64,000 bases of DNA from positions 53,523 through 117,522 of the forward strand of contig JBBDNN010000034.1 in assembly GCA_040877545.1 (NCBI GenBank), read 5' to 3'. The notes under the pieces were generated by a model. The model searched no databases, was not told the origin of the DNA, and was given only the letters and a program-made list of their open reading frames with translations. The DNA is from Gracilimonas sp040877545. GTDB taxonomy: Bacteria > Bacteroidota > Rhodothermia > Balneolales > Balneolaceae. Shown one piece after another: positions 34,593-43,180 of the stretch; position 1 is the first letter of the stretch, and every line of letters starts with the position of its first letter. The position numbers and the translations under genes were made by a program.

Positions 34593-37514
34593 CTATTTGC
34601 CAATCAATATAAACGGTGCCCAGTGGATGGGGTGATTATAGTACGGATGATCTATCATTGCCAGCTTGGCATCCTTTAAGGCCTTGGCTTTATAATCAAA
34701 AAAAGGATGCTCATAAAGGCCAAACCAATTTAAAGAGCGATTCCATAAGCCATAATCTGCCTGCTCAAATTCTATCATTTTTTGATAAAAATGTGACATG
34801 AATTCTGATGTGCTGCGATCAAATACATTCCACAAGCTTACCATTACTGATGAAGCACCGGCCGTTAAAAAAGAGCGTTGTAAGCCAAGCAGCCCCTCTC
34901 CGGTAATACTCTTTCCCATTCCCGTATTACAGGCACTGAGAGTCACCAAATCTGCATTTAATTTCAGCCCGGAAATTTCATTGCTACTCAAAAAACCATC
35001 CTCCCCAGCTAATTTAACTTCTGAATTATTTGTGAGAATGAGGCCGCTTTGGGAGGGATTTACCTCGTCGATAGTGCCATGAGTTGCAAAATGCAGAAAA
35101 CGAAAATCACTCAGGTTTTGAGAATAAAATGCAGTTTCTGTCACCTCTTCATTTTTCAGGATTTTTGCAGAAGTGAAATTTGCAGCGATTGATTCCACCT
35201 CAAGCAGAGTAGACGGAAGATAAGTAAATGATATTTGAGAGCGCGTTAATTGGTTGAGATCGCCAAGTCCGGAGCCTTCAAACCCAGAGCCAGCCATTGC
35301 CAGCAGGTCATAATTTGTTGGCCGATGCGGGTCTTGTATAAGTGAATAAATGGAAGAAGATGGAAGATACTTAATATTATAATTTTCAATCAGGTAACTT
35401 GAGTTGGAGCTTATTGCCTCAAAAGGCAGATAGGATAAAACCCCGTCGGGTATTACTATGAGATTAGAAATATTTACTGCACCATTCTCTGGAATCAAAA
35501 CCTGATAAAGTTCTTGGCCGGTGTTATTTAGTTCCTCAATTGGACTCTGATTCAACAACTCCTCTCTGAAATTCCTTACTTTTTGGATTAAATATTTTTT
35601 TGCACTTTCATTTTCCACTGAGTCAATAATATCAGCTTTGAAATCATTTTCTGTGATTAGAAAACGGAGTAAACTTCCCCCGGAAAAAGCATATTCAAGA
35701 ATGGCCGATTCTGAATCCAGTATTGCAGAAGCCTGTTTGGCCGAAATGGGTTCAGGGTATTCAAATTCTTTCCATTGCGGCACACCAAGACGTATCTCAT
35801 TTAAAAAAGATTGGTATTCAAACTCCAGATCTTTTAACTCATCTTTTATGGATGACTGTTCGCCGGAAGATTCAGTAGCTGAAATCTGGTTATGCAGGCG
35901 ATTGATTTCCTTAATCATCTGCTGTTTTTTTAAAAGAGATGCCTCATCAATATTTTCATAAATCTTTTCTTTAGCCTCAGCCAGCTCATCCATCAAGACC
36001 CGTGATTTTGCTGCTTCTATCAGCTCAAAAGCTTTCTCTGGATCATTTTTTTGGGTGAAATACCAAGATGCCACCTCGTTATAAAATCCGGCATGTTGAC
36101 GATAATAACCTGCGCGAAATGTCCCTCCGGCCACATTAGTTCGGATGGAATCAATTAATGTAAAAGCTTCATCAGCAAAAATAAAAGCACTATCCGACCA
36201 TATTTCCTGGTAAGCTCTTGCCAGATTTACCGTGGAGGTAATTTTAGAAGTTATCTTTCTTCCTGATGAGGATTCATAGGCCTTTCTATATTCAGCTAAA
36301 CTTTCATAAGGCTTCCCTTCTGCAAGATATATCTCGCCAAGTAAATTATGTGAATACACCTGTTCACTGAGAAAGTTTTTGTCCCGGGATATATCCTTTG
36401 CCATGGAAATATAATTTTTTGCTTCGGGATAATTCTTTTTTATCTCTTCCAGGTTTGCAAGATCAAGATAAAGGCGCGCAAGCAATCGCGGTTCGGTAGT
36501 TTTATCCAACCAGGTTAATGCTTCTCTATATAGAGCATCGGCATTTTCAAAGCTGTGATTTTGAATTGCTATCCCGGCAATCGCGATGAGGCTTCGGGCA
36601 ATGGATCCCGGTCGGTTTGTTTTGTAGTTTTCTTCCAGGGCTTCATTATAATAGGCAAGGGCATTTTCCAAATCTCCCGAACTTCGGTAGAGCCCGCCAA
36701 TGTTACTGAGGGTACTGGTGATATCAAACGAATTATTCAGCATCCGCGAGAGTTTCAGTGACTTTTGGTAGTAAATTATGGAGCTGTCTTTTTTCTCCCG
36801 CATCTCAAAATTCCACGCCAAATTATGGTAGGCTACATCCAGCAGATCAGGCCTTTGCATCTTTTCGCGGATTTTCAGGCTTTCTCTTATGTAAGGCTCA
36901 GCCTGTTTGTAAAGGCCTAGCTCCATAATGGTAAGAAAAGTACGGTTTAGAACATACGATAGCCGAAATCTCTCATCTAATTTTTCATAAATATCTATCG
37001 CTTTTCGCTGATGAGAGAGAGCCTTTTCATAATCTCCGAATTTTTGGTAGGTGGTGGAAATATTATTATTTAGGCGGCCGATAAGTAAGGAGTCATTAAA
37101 ATCGTTCGCTAAATCTAGTCCTACCAAAAAATGCTCTAATGCCTTACTGGGTTTTTCAAGATATTCATAAGCTATTCCGATGTTATTTTTAATTCTTATT
37201 GAAAGGGGTACAGGTTGTTGCCAGATGGTAACTTCATCACGCTCTAAAAAAAGCGCCAGCCCCTGGCTCACCTCTCCCTGTTTAATTAGTGCTATTCCAT
37301 AATCTAGTAATGCCTCTGTCCAATTCACGGAGTCTTTTTCCTGCAAATATAATTGCATGGCTTTTTTGAAGTCTTCCCCCGCACCAATAAAATCTGTCTC
37401 CGAAAATAATTCATCCCCACTAGCTATTAATGAATCGGCAACCGTAGATTGTGCTTTAAGCGGCCCCCAAAAACCAATCCCTGAAAAAACCGCTATTATC
37501 AATATCTTTTTCAT
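34593..37514 (-). CDS. TPR-CHAT protein (caspase-like peptidase domain)
   Basis: A 973-residue exported protein: signal peptide (MKKILIIAVFSGIGFWGPLKAQ), about ten TPR units (for instance GRLNNNISTTYQKFGDYEKALSHQRKAIDIYEK), a coiled-coil linker near residue 520-570, then a C-terminal CHAT domain. The catalytic dyad is present: His in FLHFATHGTIDE and Cys in LSACNTGMG. CHAT peptidases are clan CD, like caspases and separase, and TPR-CHAT proteins in other bacteria act in signalling or defence (for example beside type III-E CRISPR). Here the signal peptide puts it outside the cytoplasm. A short divergent frame starts about 100 bases upstream. Confidence 0.9.
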   Translation of the reverse strand: MKKILIIAVFSGIGFWGPLKAQSTVADSLIASGDELFSETDFIGAGEDFKKAMQLYLQEKDSVNWTEALLDYGIALIKQGEVSQGLALFLERDEVTIWQQPVPLSIRIKNNIGIAYEYLEKPSKALEHFLVGLDLANDFNDSLLIGRLNNNISTTYQKFGDYEKALSHQRKAIDIYEKLDERFRLSYVLNRTFLTIMELGLYKQAEPYIRESLKIREKMQRPDLLDVAYHNLAWNFEMREKKDSSIIYYQKSLKLSRMLNNSFDITSTLSNIGGLYRSSGDLENALAYYNEALEENYKTNRPGSIARSLIAIAGIAIQNHSFENADALYREALTWLDKTTEPRLLARLYLDLANLEEIKKNYPEAKNYISMAKDISRDKNFLSEQVYSHNLLGEIYLAEGKPYESLAEYRKAYESSSGRKITSKITSTVNLARAYQEIWSDSAFIFADEAFTLIDSIRTNVAGGTFRAGYYRQHAGFYNEVASWYFTQKNDPEKAFELIEAAKSRVLMDELAEAKEKIYENIDEASLLKKQQMIKEINRLHNQISATESSGEQSSIKDELKDLEFEYQSFLNEIRLGVPQWKEFEYPEPISAKQASAILDSESAILEYAFSGGSLLRFLITENDFKADIIDSVENESAKKYLIQKVRNFREELLNQSPIEELNNTGQELYQVLIPENGAVNISNLIVIPDGVLSYLPFEAISSNSSYLIENYNIKYLPSSSIYSLIQDPHRPTNYDLLAMAGSGFEGSGLGDLNQLTRSQISFTYLPSTLLEVESIAANFTSAKILKNEEVTETAFYSQNLSDFRFLHFATHGTIDEVNPSQSGLILTNNSEVKLAGEDGFLSSNEISGLKLNADLVTLSACNTGMGKSITGEGLLGLQRSFLTAGASSVMVSLWNVFDRSTSEFMSHFYQKMIEFEQADYGLWNRSLNWFGLYEHPFFDYKAKALKDAKLAMIDHPYYNHPIHWAPFILIGK

Positions 37515-37612
37515 TTCAACGAGCTTTTACTATTGGTATGTGCCTTTAAATTATTGTTTTTCAGTGGACATTAATCTATAATGAAATAAACATCAATATT
37601 AAAAAGAAATTT

Positions 37613-37720
37613 ATGACTGGTATAATTTATCATTCTCCTGATCCCAAAGAGGAAGAGGATGCGGGAAAAGGGGGAGTTTCTGAAAATAGTGATAGCAAGC
37701 CAACCGAAGAAAATTTATAA
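37613..37720 (+). CDS. Possible 35-residue acidic peptide gene
   Basis: A short frame starts ATG at 37613 and stops TAA at 37720, reading MTGIIYHSPDPKEEEDAGKG and ending SKPTEENL. It is rich in Glu, Asp, Lys and Pro and probably disordered. AAAAGAAA lies just before the ATG. It is divergent from the TPR-CHAT gene, about 100 bases away. Real coding status is uncertain; the even use of full codons without rare ones is the only support. The rest of the 335-base gap to ftsY (37721-37850) shows nothing convincing. Confidence 0.3.
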   Translation: MTGIIYHSPDPKEEEDAGKGGVSENSDSKPTEENL

Positions 37721-37850
37721 AAGCAGGGGAACTTGCCTTTTCAAAGGATCAGCAAAAATGGCACCAATGATCCATGTATAATTGAGGAAGTTGATATAGA
37801 AATTGGCAGGCTAACAAAATTCATGACTATAAATTCCTGCTCTTTTATTC

Positions 37851-38804
37851 TTAACTCCCAAATAAAGCATTCACAAATCCGGCACGGTCAAACACCTGTA
37901 GATCTTCGATTTTCTCACCCACTCCAATATATTTTATAGGCACGTTAAACTGGTGAGAAATTCCAATAACGATCCCTCCCTTGGCTGTACCATCAAGTTT
38001 AGTAAGTGCCAAGCCTGTAATTTCAACTGCCTCCGTAAAAGCTCTTGCTTGTTGCAACGCATTTTGTCCGGTTGAAGCGTCCAGCACTAAAATAACCTCA
38101 TGGGGAGCGCCAGCTACTACTTTGCCCATCACACGTTTTATTTTAGTGAGCTCTTCCATAAGTGCTTTTTTGTTGTGAAGGCGGCCGGCAGTGTCAATTA
38201 AGGCAAGATCACTTCCCCGTGATTTTGCTGCAGCAACCGTATCGTAGGCAACCGAGGCAGGATCTGCATTTTGCCCTTGTTGAATAAGAGGGACATCGGC
38301 ACGTTCGCTCCAAATTTTAAGCTGATCTACTGCCGCCGCCCTGAAAGTGTCGCCCGCTCCCAAAATCACGTTTTTGCCGGCTTTTTTATATAAATGAGCT
38401 AATTTTCCTATGGTGGTGGTTTTTCCTACACCATTCACCCCAACTATTAAAATAATGTGCGGTTTCACCGGGAAGTCAGCGTCAAATTCAGCAGGTTTAT
38501 CCGGGGCATTTTCTTCCAAAAGGGCCACAATTTCATCGCGCAGCATTTCCTGGAGTTCGGCTTGTGTTACATACCTATCGCGCGAAACTCGCATTTCAAT
38601 TCTTTTGATGATCTCCAAAGTGGTATTAACCCCCACATCTGAGGTAATGAGGATTTCTTCCAGCTCATCGAGGGTGGCGTCATCAACGGTATCTTTACCA
38701 GCCAGCGCTTTCCCAAGCTTATTAAGCATGCCTTCACGGCTTTTTTCAACCCCTTTATCCAGTTTTTCTTTTTTCTTTAAGCCAATTTTTTCAAGAAATC
38801 CCAT
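37851..38804 (-). CDS. ftsY: Signal recognition particle receptor FtsY
   Basis: 317 residues, with a short basic N-terminal A region (KIGLKKKEKLDKG) and a complete NG GTPase core: GVNGVGKTTTIGKLAHLYKK (G1), GDTFRAAAVDQL (insertion box), LIDTAGRLHNKKALMEEL (G3), LTKLDGTAKGG (G4) and GVGEKIEDLQVFD at the end. FtsY docks ribosome/SRP complexes to the membrane. The short A region is common in this phylum. It follows the PgsA-type gene with only 5 bases between them, suggesting co-transcription. Confidence 0.98.
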   Translation of the reverse strand: MGFLEKIGLKKKEKLDKGVEKSREGMLNKLGKALAGKDTVDDATLDELEEILITSDVGVNTTLEIIKRIEMRVSRDRYVTQAELQEMLRDEIVALLEENAPDKPAEFDADFPVKPHIILIVGVNGVGKTTTIGKLAHLYKKAGKNVILGAGDTFRAAAVDQLKIWSERADVPLIQQGQNADPASVAYDTVAAAKSRGSDLALIDTAGRLHNKKALMEELTKIKRVMGKVVAGAPHEVILVLDASTGQNALQQARAFTEAVEITGLALTKLDGTAKGGIVIGISHQFNVPIKYIGVGEKIEDLQVFDRAGFVNALFGS

Positions 38805-38809
38805 GTATA

Positions 38810-39349
38810 TCAGTTAAATTTTGCTCCGCGCATAATTTGGCGGTAGCGATTAAAATAATCGAACAAAGATAGAAGCATTATAGTTACCGAGCACGCCATC
38901 AAAAACATCTGTGCATTACTTCCTTCAGGGAAAAAGAAAACCGATATCCAATAAATTGCCAATACATTCACCGATATTTTACCCGTTGTTATTGACATGG
39001 CAACTTTGTTGTATTTCTTTTTTATGTAGTAGGAACCTAACATTATGAGCGTATCTCGAATCACTGCAAATATCAGAAACCAGAGCGGAATCCAGCCGAT
39101 CCAAACGGTATAGGTAAAAAGAACCACTGCACATAATTTATCGGCAATAGGGTCAACCATTTTGCCAAGCTCGGAGATGGTATTGGTTTTTCGGGCCACC
39201 AATCCATCCAAATAATCAGAGATTATGCCATAGGCAACCAAAACAAGAATGGTTGTGTTAATCTGTAGGTTGTTATGATAATGGATATACACAACTGGGA
39301 ATGCAATAAAAATCCGCGAGAACGAAATCATATTAGACCAGGTCAGCAT
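38810..39349 (-). CDS. pgsA: CDP-alcohol phosphatidyltransferase, PgsA type
   Basis: A membrane enzyme with the diagnostic DYLDGLVARKTNTISELGK followed by MVDPIAD, matching D(x)2DG(x)2AR(x)8G(x)3D(x)3D. About five helices surround it. ATG 39349 gives MLTWSNMISFSRI, which resembles the usual NLPNxLTxxR opening of phosphatidylglycerophosphate synthases; a TTG at 39400 could add 17 residues. The likely reaction is CDP-diacylglycerol + glycerol-3-phosphate to phosphatidylglycerophosphate. Other CDP-alcohol substrates cannot be fully excluded. It precedes ftsY by 5 bases. Confidence 0.85.
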   Translation of the reverse strand: MLTWSNMISFSRIFIAFPVVYIHYHNNLQINTTILVLVAYGIISDYLDGLVARKTNTISELGKMVDPIADKLCAVVLFTYTVWIGWIPLWFLIFAVIRDTLIMLGSYYIKKKYNKVAMSITTGKISVNVLAIYWISVFFFPEGSNAQMFLMACSVTIMLLSLFDYFNRYRQIMRGAKFN

Positions 39350-39462
39350 TCTCCCGGTTACCTGTACCTTCTCGCCATCTATGTTTTTAGCTATTCCCAA
39401 ACCTTGTTTTTATTACGATATTAGCAACCCAAATTTACAGTCATTGATCTATTAATCCCAAC

Positions 39463-40035
39463 ATGAACGAACATAAATTATTGGTTGAGAAAAAGATAAA
39501 ATCAGAAGAGATTTTTAAGGGAAAATTACTTCATGTTTTTTATGATGAAGCCCGCCTTCCGGATGGAAATACTTCTGCCAGAGAATGGATAAAACATCCT
39601 GGCGCTTGCGCTGTTGTACCGGTTTTTGCCAACGGAGACCTGATGATGTTGAGACAATTTCGATACCCGGTTGCACAGATTTTCTGGGAAGTTCCGGCCG
39701 GTAAAATAGATCCCGGCGAGCGACATAACACAACCGCAATGCGGGAATTACAGGAGGAAGCAGGGGTGAAAACTGATGATTTTGCTTATGTGGGCCATTT
39801 TTATCCGGGCATAGGCTACTCAAATGAAGTGATCCATATTTATATTGCCTGGAATTTGGAAGCCGCTACCCAGGAAGTAGATGATGACGAATTTCTTACT
39901 CGGGAGCGTATTCCTTTTCAGAAAGCTGTAGAGATGGTTCATTCTGGGGAAATAAATGATGGCAAAACTGTGATTTGCCTGCTGCGTGCCTGGGAGTGGT
40001 GGAAGAAGAATGGTGCTTTTGATGTGGAAAAGTGA
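39463..40035 (+). CDS. NUDIX hydrolase, ADP-ribose pyrophosphatase type
   Basis: 190 residues with a complete Nudix box: GKIDPGERHNTTAMREL followed by QEEAGV (GX5EX7REUXEEXGU). The upstream VVPVFANGDLMMLRQFRYPV and WEVPAGK pattern is that of NudF/ADP-ribose pyrophosphatases, which cut ADP-ribose to AMP and ribose-5-phosphate. Soluble and cytoplasmic. It is divergent from the PgsA-type gene and convergent with the small regulator pair at 40092. Confidence 0.92.
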   Translation: MNEHKLLVEKKIKSEEIFKGKLLHVFYDEARLPDGNTSAREWIKHPGACAVVPVFANGDLMMLRQFRYPVAQIFWEVPAGKIDPGERHNTTAMRELQEEAGVKTDDFAYVGHFYPGIGYSNEVIHIYIAWNLEAATQEVDDDEFLTRERIPFQKAVEMVHSGEINDGKTVICLLRAWEWWKKNGAFDVEK

Positions 40036-40091
40036 TTTTACGCACTTAGTTCTTATGTAAGATGCTACGACGGTTCAGCTAAATATAACCC

Positions 40092-40379
40092 TCACCTCAA
40101 CAATTCCTCATCCCGGGCAAGCTCGTACATAGATGTGTGGAGATCATCTCTTTGAAGTTCTCCCCGCTTTATCAACTCTTCAACTTCAATTCCATTCAGC
40201 ATAATAATACATCCCATATCATTAAGAACGGAATCAAAATTACGGGGGTCGGAAAGGCGAAGTTTCTCCACGTTAATACCATCCGGGCTGATTTTTTTAT
40301 TTACTAATATGTAGAAGAAATCTGCAGCTTCATCCCCAAAAGTAAATTCCTCCAACCCTGTATCTTGTTTTTTAAGCAT
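40092..40379 (-). CDS. Small unknown protein coupled to an excisionase-like regulator
   Basis: 95 residues, acidic, no signal or membrane helix. I do not recognise the family. Visible pieces are FTFGDEAADFFYILVNKKISPDG and a central MGCIIMLNGIEVEELIKRGEL. Its start overlaps the end of the HTH gene by 8 bases, so the two are translationally coupled. It may be a partner of the DNA-binding protein, by context only. Confidence 0.7.
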   Translation of the reverse strand: MLKKQDTGLEEFTFGDEAADFFYILVNKKISPDGINVEKLRLSDPRNFDSVLNDMGCIIMLNGIEVEELIKRGELQRDDLHTSMYELARDEELLR

Positions 40380-40776
40380 GGCGTTCTAAAAAATCTCGCG
40401 CTTTAATAATTTCAGTGATTTCATCTGTTTCTTTATTTAATACCTTTACCTGAAACAGGCTGATAATGGCCTGACTGTTCAGCGAATCTATTACATCCTC
40501 AATGGTTTCACATCGCTCGGTTTCACTTACCAGGTCGTTAATTCCCTGCACAATATACCGGTACTGTTTCTTTTTTAAATTGGCTGGAGATGCCTGCTGA
40601 GGTTCATCAAAATATTCGCGTATAGCATCTTCTGTTACATACCAGCTCACACCCAGTTTCCGGCCACGAATTCTACCTTCCCGTAAATAACTGCGAAGTG
40701 TCATTTTAGAGATATCGAGCATCTCGTGCAGATCATCGATGGAATAAAGGGTAATACTGCCGATTTTTTTAGGCAT
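40372..40776 (-). CDS. Excisionase/MerR-type helix-turn-helix protein
   Basis: 134 residues. The first 60 match the small winged-helix excisionase family: LYSIDDLHEMLDISKMTLRSYLREGRIRGRKLGVSWYVTEDAIREYF (recognition helix around MTLRSYLREGRIRG and the wing GVSWYV). A linker and a helical C-terminal 70 residues follow. No phage or integrase gene is near, so it is more likely a chromosomal regulator than a real excisionase. Upstream on the minus strand no clear promoter is seen. Confidence 0.8.
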   Translation of the reverse strand: MPKKIGSITLYSIDDLHEMLDISKMTLRSYLREGRIRGRKLGVSWYVTEDAIREYFDEPQQASPANLKKKQYRYIVQGINDLVSETERCETIEDVIDSLNSQAIISLFQVKVLNKETDEITEIIKARDFLERHA

Positions 40777-40870
40777 GTAAGGGTAAGATTTATCAACTAT
40801 TAATTGTTATTATCAGACAATAAATATATATAAATTTCTATTAGCTTGCTATTACTTATACAATGTAAAT

Positions 40871-40957
40871 TAGATTTGGTCAACACCCTGTTCCCGTCGT
40901 ATATTGAAAATAGTTACTTAAAAATCAGCCCCGATAAATGATTCAGGGCTTTTTTTA
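40871..40957 (+). ncRNA. Candidate small RNA with promoter and terminator
   Basis: TAGATTTG (40871-40878) matches the -7 consensus TAnnTTTG, with TTG at 40846-40848 (22 bases upstream). A transcript from about 40885 would reach a hairpin, AGCCC (40927-40931)/GGGCT (40946-40950), followed by seven T residues. No reading frame of use lies between. The stem is short (5 bp), so this is a candidate only. Confidence 0.3.
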
Positions 40958-41057
40958 TACCTCCTCTCTAATGCCGCTTTCACTTCACCCGGCTCTCAAA
41001 ATCACAGTTAAGAATAGCGCTATATTTTTGTGATTATCAGTTGCCTCAATCCATCTT

Positions 41058-41363
41058 TCATCCCGAAGCATCATCCTCTTTTTGCTTAGCATATGCTTGA
41101 GTTATACGCTGATTCATCAAACGCCGGTAGTTATTGAATTCATAGGTGCTCACGGTAAACTCAGAATGGTATTGACCATCAAAACACTCCACTTTTAATT
41201 TGTTTGACTTCTCTGTCTCATTAATTTTAACCTGGACGTTCCCCAGCCGATATGAGTCAATTTCTTTCATGTAGAAATAATTTCTTTTCTTAAGAAGATA
41301 GAAATATCTGCTATAACTCTTAAAATTAACCTGTTTTAAAATCGTTTCTGCCACACTAAACAT
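41058..41363 (-). CDS. Small protein of unknown function
   Basis: 101 residues from ATG 41363; an internal start at 41270 (MKEIDSYRLGNVQ) would give 70 residues and is equally possible. Basic N-terminus, then a beta-rich stretch (NKLKVECFDGQYHSEFTVSTYEF) and a helical, charged end. No family recognised. It is divergent from the thioredoxin gene, 38 bases apart. Confidence 0.55.
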   Translation of the reverse strand: MFSVAETILKQVNFKSYSRYFYLLKKRNYFYMKEIDSYRLGNVQVKINETEKSNKLKVECFDGQYHSEFTVSTYEFNNYRRLMNQRITQAYAKQKEDDASG

Positions 41364-41401
41364 GAAGTTTTGTTATTTTAACATCCAATTCAAAAACTGG
41401 C

Positions 41402-41860
41402 ATGCAAAAAAAATATATTATATTAATCGGCATAAGCATTTTTCTGGGGATATTTGTTTACTTCTCCATGTCTAATGTGCAGCCCACAGTAGTAGAGAAT
41501 TCCCCAAACTGGGTTTCTTTGCAGGAAGCACAAGAAACAGCGGCCACTACAGATAAATTAATTTTTGTAGATGTTTACGAGGTTGGCTGCAAATACTGTC
41601 GGGCAATGGATCGTGAAGTATTTCCAGACTCTACGGTAAGAGCGGTCATGGACAAAGGTTATATACCTGTTAAAGTGGATGGCAACTCTGGTGAATTAAT
41701 CAGCTTCAACAATATTGAAATCCCCTCCAAAGAATTTGCACAAAGCAAAGGAGCTTATGTTTTCCCCACCACCCTCATCCTTGATGCTCAAGGAAATGTT
41801 ATCAAGAAAAAAACAGGTTTCATGGGTGTGGATGAATTAAGACAATTTATGTACAGATAA
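41402..41860 (+). CDS. Membrane-anchored thioredoxin-family protein
   Basis: 152 residues: an N-terminal membrane anchor (KKYIILIGISIFLGIFVYF), then a thioredoxin fold facing the periplasm. The redox motif is CKYC in VDVYEVGCKYCRAMDREVF, and the cis-proline segment is VFPTTLIL. The DVYEVGCKYC opening resembles the thioredoxin-like/DUF255-related groups. It probably reduces or exchanges disulfides of exported proteins. It is 22 bases before the PQQ-type dehydrogenase gene, so perhaps co-transcribed. Confidence 0.85.
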   Translation: MQKKYIILIGISIFLGIFVYFSMSNVQPTVVENSPNWVSLQEAQETAATTDKLIFVDVYEVGCKYCRAMDREVFPDSTVRAVMDKGYIPVKVDGNSGELISFNNIEIPSKEFAQSKGAYVFPTTLILDAQGNVIKKKTGFMGVDELRQFMYR

Positions 41861-41882
41861 CATCAACCAACACAAACTGCTT

Positions 41883-43028
41883 ATGAAAAATATTATACAA
41901 TCTGTGGAATTTTGGCCGGTACTAATGGCTTTTATATTAGCTCCACTTTTAAACGCTTGTAACAGCAATGCCGAAAGTAAAATCCAATCCAATATATCAG
42001 TGGAAGCGGAGCAGGTGGTATCTGGAATAGATATCGGCTGGGGAATGGCTTTTTTACCCAATGGGGATTTACTGATTACCGAAAAATCTGGAGTGCTTCA
42101 TGTAGTTAGAGATGGTGAATTGCATAATGAAATTGGCGGCATTCCCGGTGACCTTGATGTGAATGGACAGGGTGGTTTTTTGGACATCAAGCTTCACCCA
42201 GATTACGCAAATAATGAATGGGTTTATTTTACCTATGCATCCAATTCCGGTCCGGGTGATGGCAGCAATACCGCTTTAATCAGGGCAAAAATTCAAGACA
42301 ACCAGTTGGTAGAAAAAGAAACATTGTATAAAGCTGAGCCGAATTCAACCCGGAGCCAGCACTACGGAAGCAGAATTGAATTTGATAATGAAGGATTTGT
42401 GTACTTCTCCATTGGAGATCGGGGTAACCAGGATGTAAACCCTCAGGACCTTGGCATGGATGGCGGCAAAATATATCGCCTGAATGATGACGGAAGTATA
42501 CCCTCCAATAATCCTTTTGTGGGCGAAGATGGGGCTAAAGAAGCCGTGTACTCCTATGGACACAGAAATCCACAGGGGATGGATATACATCCGGAGACAG
42601 GGCAGATTTGGATACACGAGCATGGCCCTCAGGGCGGTGATGAGATAAACATCGTTGAAGCTGGTAAAAACTACGGCTGGCCAGAGGTTGGATACGGAAT
42701 AAATTATAATGGTACGCCCTATGCAGAAGATACCACCCGCGCAGATGTAGAGCCGCCAATTAAATATTGGGATCCATCTATCGCACCATCGGGAATGGCT
42801 TTTATAAACAGTGAGGTATATCCCGGCTGGCAAGGAGATCTATTAGTAGGATCTCTCAAGTTTACCTATATCGCTCACCTCGAAATGGAAGGAGAGAATG
42901 TAATTAGCGAAGAGAAATTAGCAGAAGATATTGGGCGAATCAGGGCCATTGAACAAGGACCCGATGGCTATATTTATTTTACTGCCGAAAATGCCGGTGT
43001 TTACCGGTTGATACCTGAAGAGGAGTAA
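41883..43028 (+). CDS. PQQ-dependent sugar (glucose/sorbosone) dehydrogenase
   Basis: 381 residues, exported, with lipobox-like LLNACN near residue 24-26. The six-bladed GSDH propeller is visible: WGMAFLPNGDLLITEKSGVLHVV, GGFLDIKLHPDYANN, RIEFDNEGFVYFSIGDRG, YSYGHRNPQGMDIHP, HEHGPQGGDEINIVEAGKNYGWP, and the C-terminal IRAIEQGPDGYIYF. These contain the PQQ and calcium contacts and the catalytic His of the soluble glucose dehydrogenase family. True substrate is unknown. It ends with a terminator at 43056. Confidence 0.9.
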   Translation: MKNIIQSVEFWPVLMAFILAPLLNACNSNAESKIQSNISVEAEQVVSGIDIGWGMAFLPNGDLLITEKSGVLHVVRDGELHNEIGGIPGDLDVNGQGGFLDIKLHPDYANNEWVYFTYASNSGPGDGSNTALIRAKIQDNQLVEKETLYKAEPNSTRSQHYGSRIEFDNEGFVYFSIGDRGNQDVNPQDLGMDGGKIYRLNDDGSIPSNNPFVGEDGAKEAVYSYGHRNPQGMDIHPETGQIWIHEHGPQGGDEINIVEAGKNYGWPEVGYGINYNGTPYAEDTTRADVEPPIKYWDPSIAPSGMAFINSEVYPGWQGDLLVGSLKFTYIAHLEMEGENVISEEKLAEDIGRIRAIEQGPDGYIYFTAENAGVYRLIPEEE

Positions 43029-43055
43029 TAATTTTTTATTGAGACTCTTATAAAA

Positions 43056-43084
43056 AGCGGTCATTTTTTGATCGTCTTTTTTTT
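43056..43084 (+). terminator. Rho-independent terminator after the sugar dehydrogenase
   Basis: CGGTCA and TGATCG pair (one G-T pair) around a T-rich loop; outer AAG/CTT pairs add to the stem, and eight T residues follow. Confidence 0.6.
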
Positions 43085-43180
43085 GTCCCTGATAATTTGT
43101 GACAACCTTAAGCTTTTATAGCTAAAATGCAATTTTTTATTATTTTGTAAGGAATTACTTTTTCAACGCTCTTACTTATT

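Noticed and set aside
37733..37939. 68-codon frame overlapping the ftsY 3' end
   Set aside because: Its second half runs antisense through ftsY and the sequence resembles no known protein.
40372..40776. Phage excisionase marking a prophage
   Set aside because: No integrase, phage gene or attachment site is nearby; the excisionase fold is also common in chromosomal regulators.
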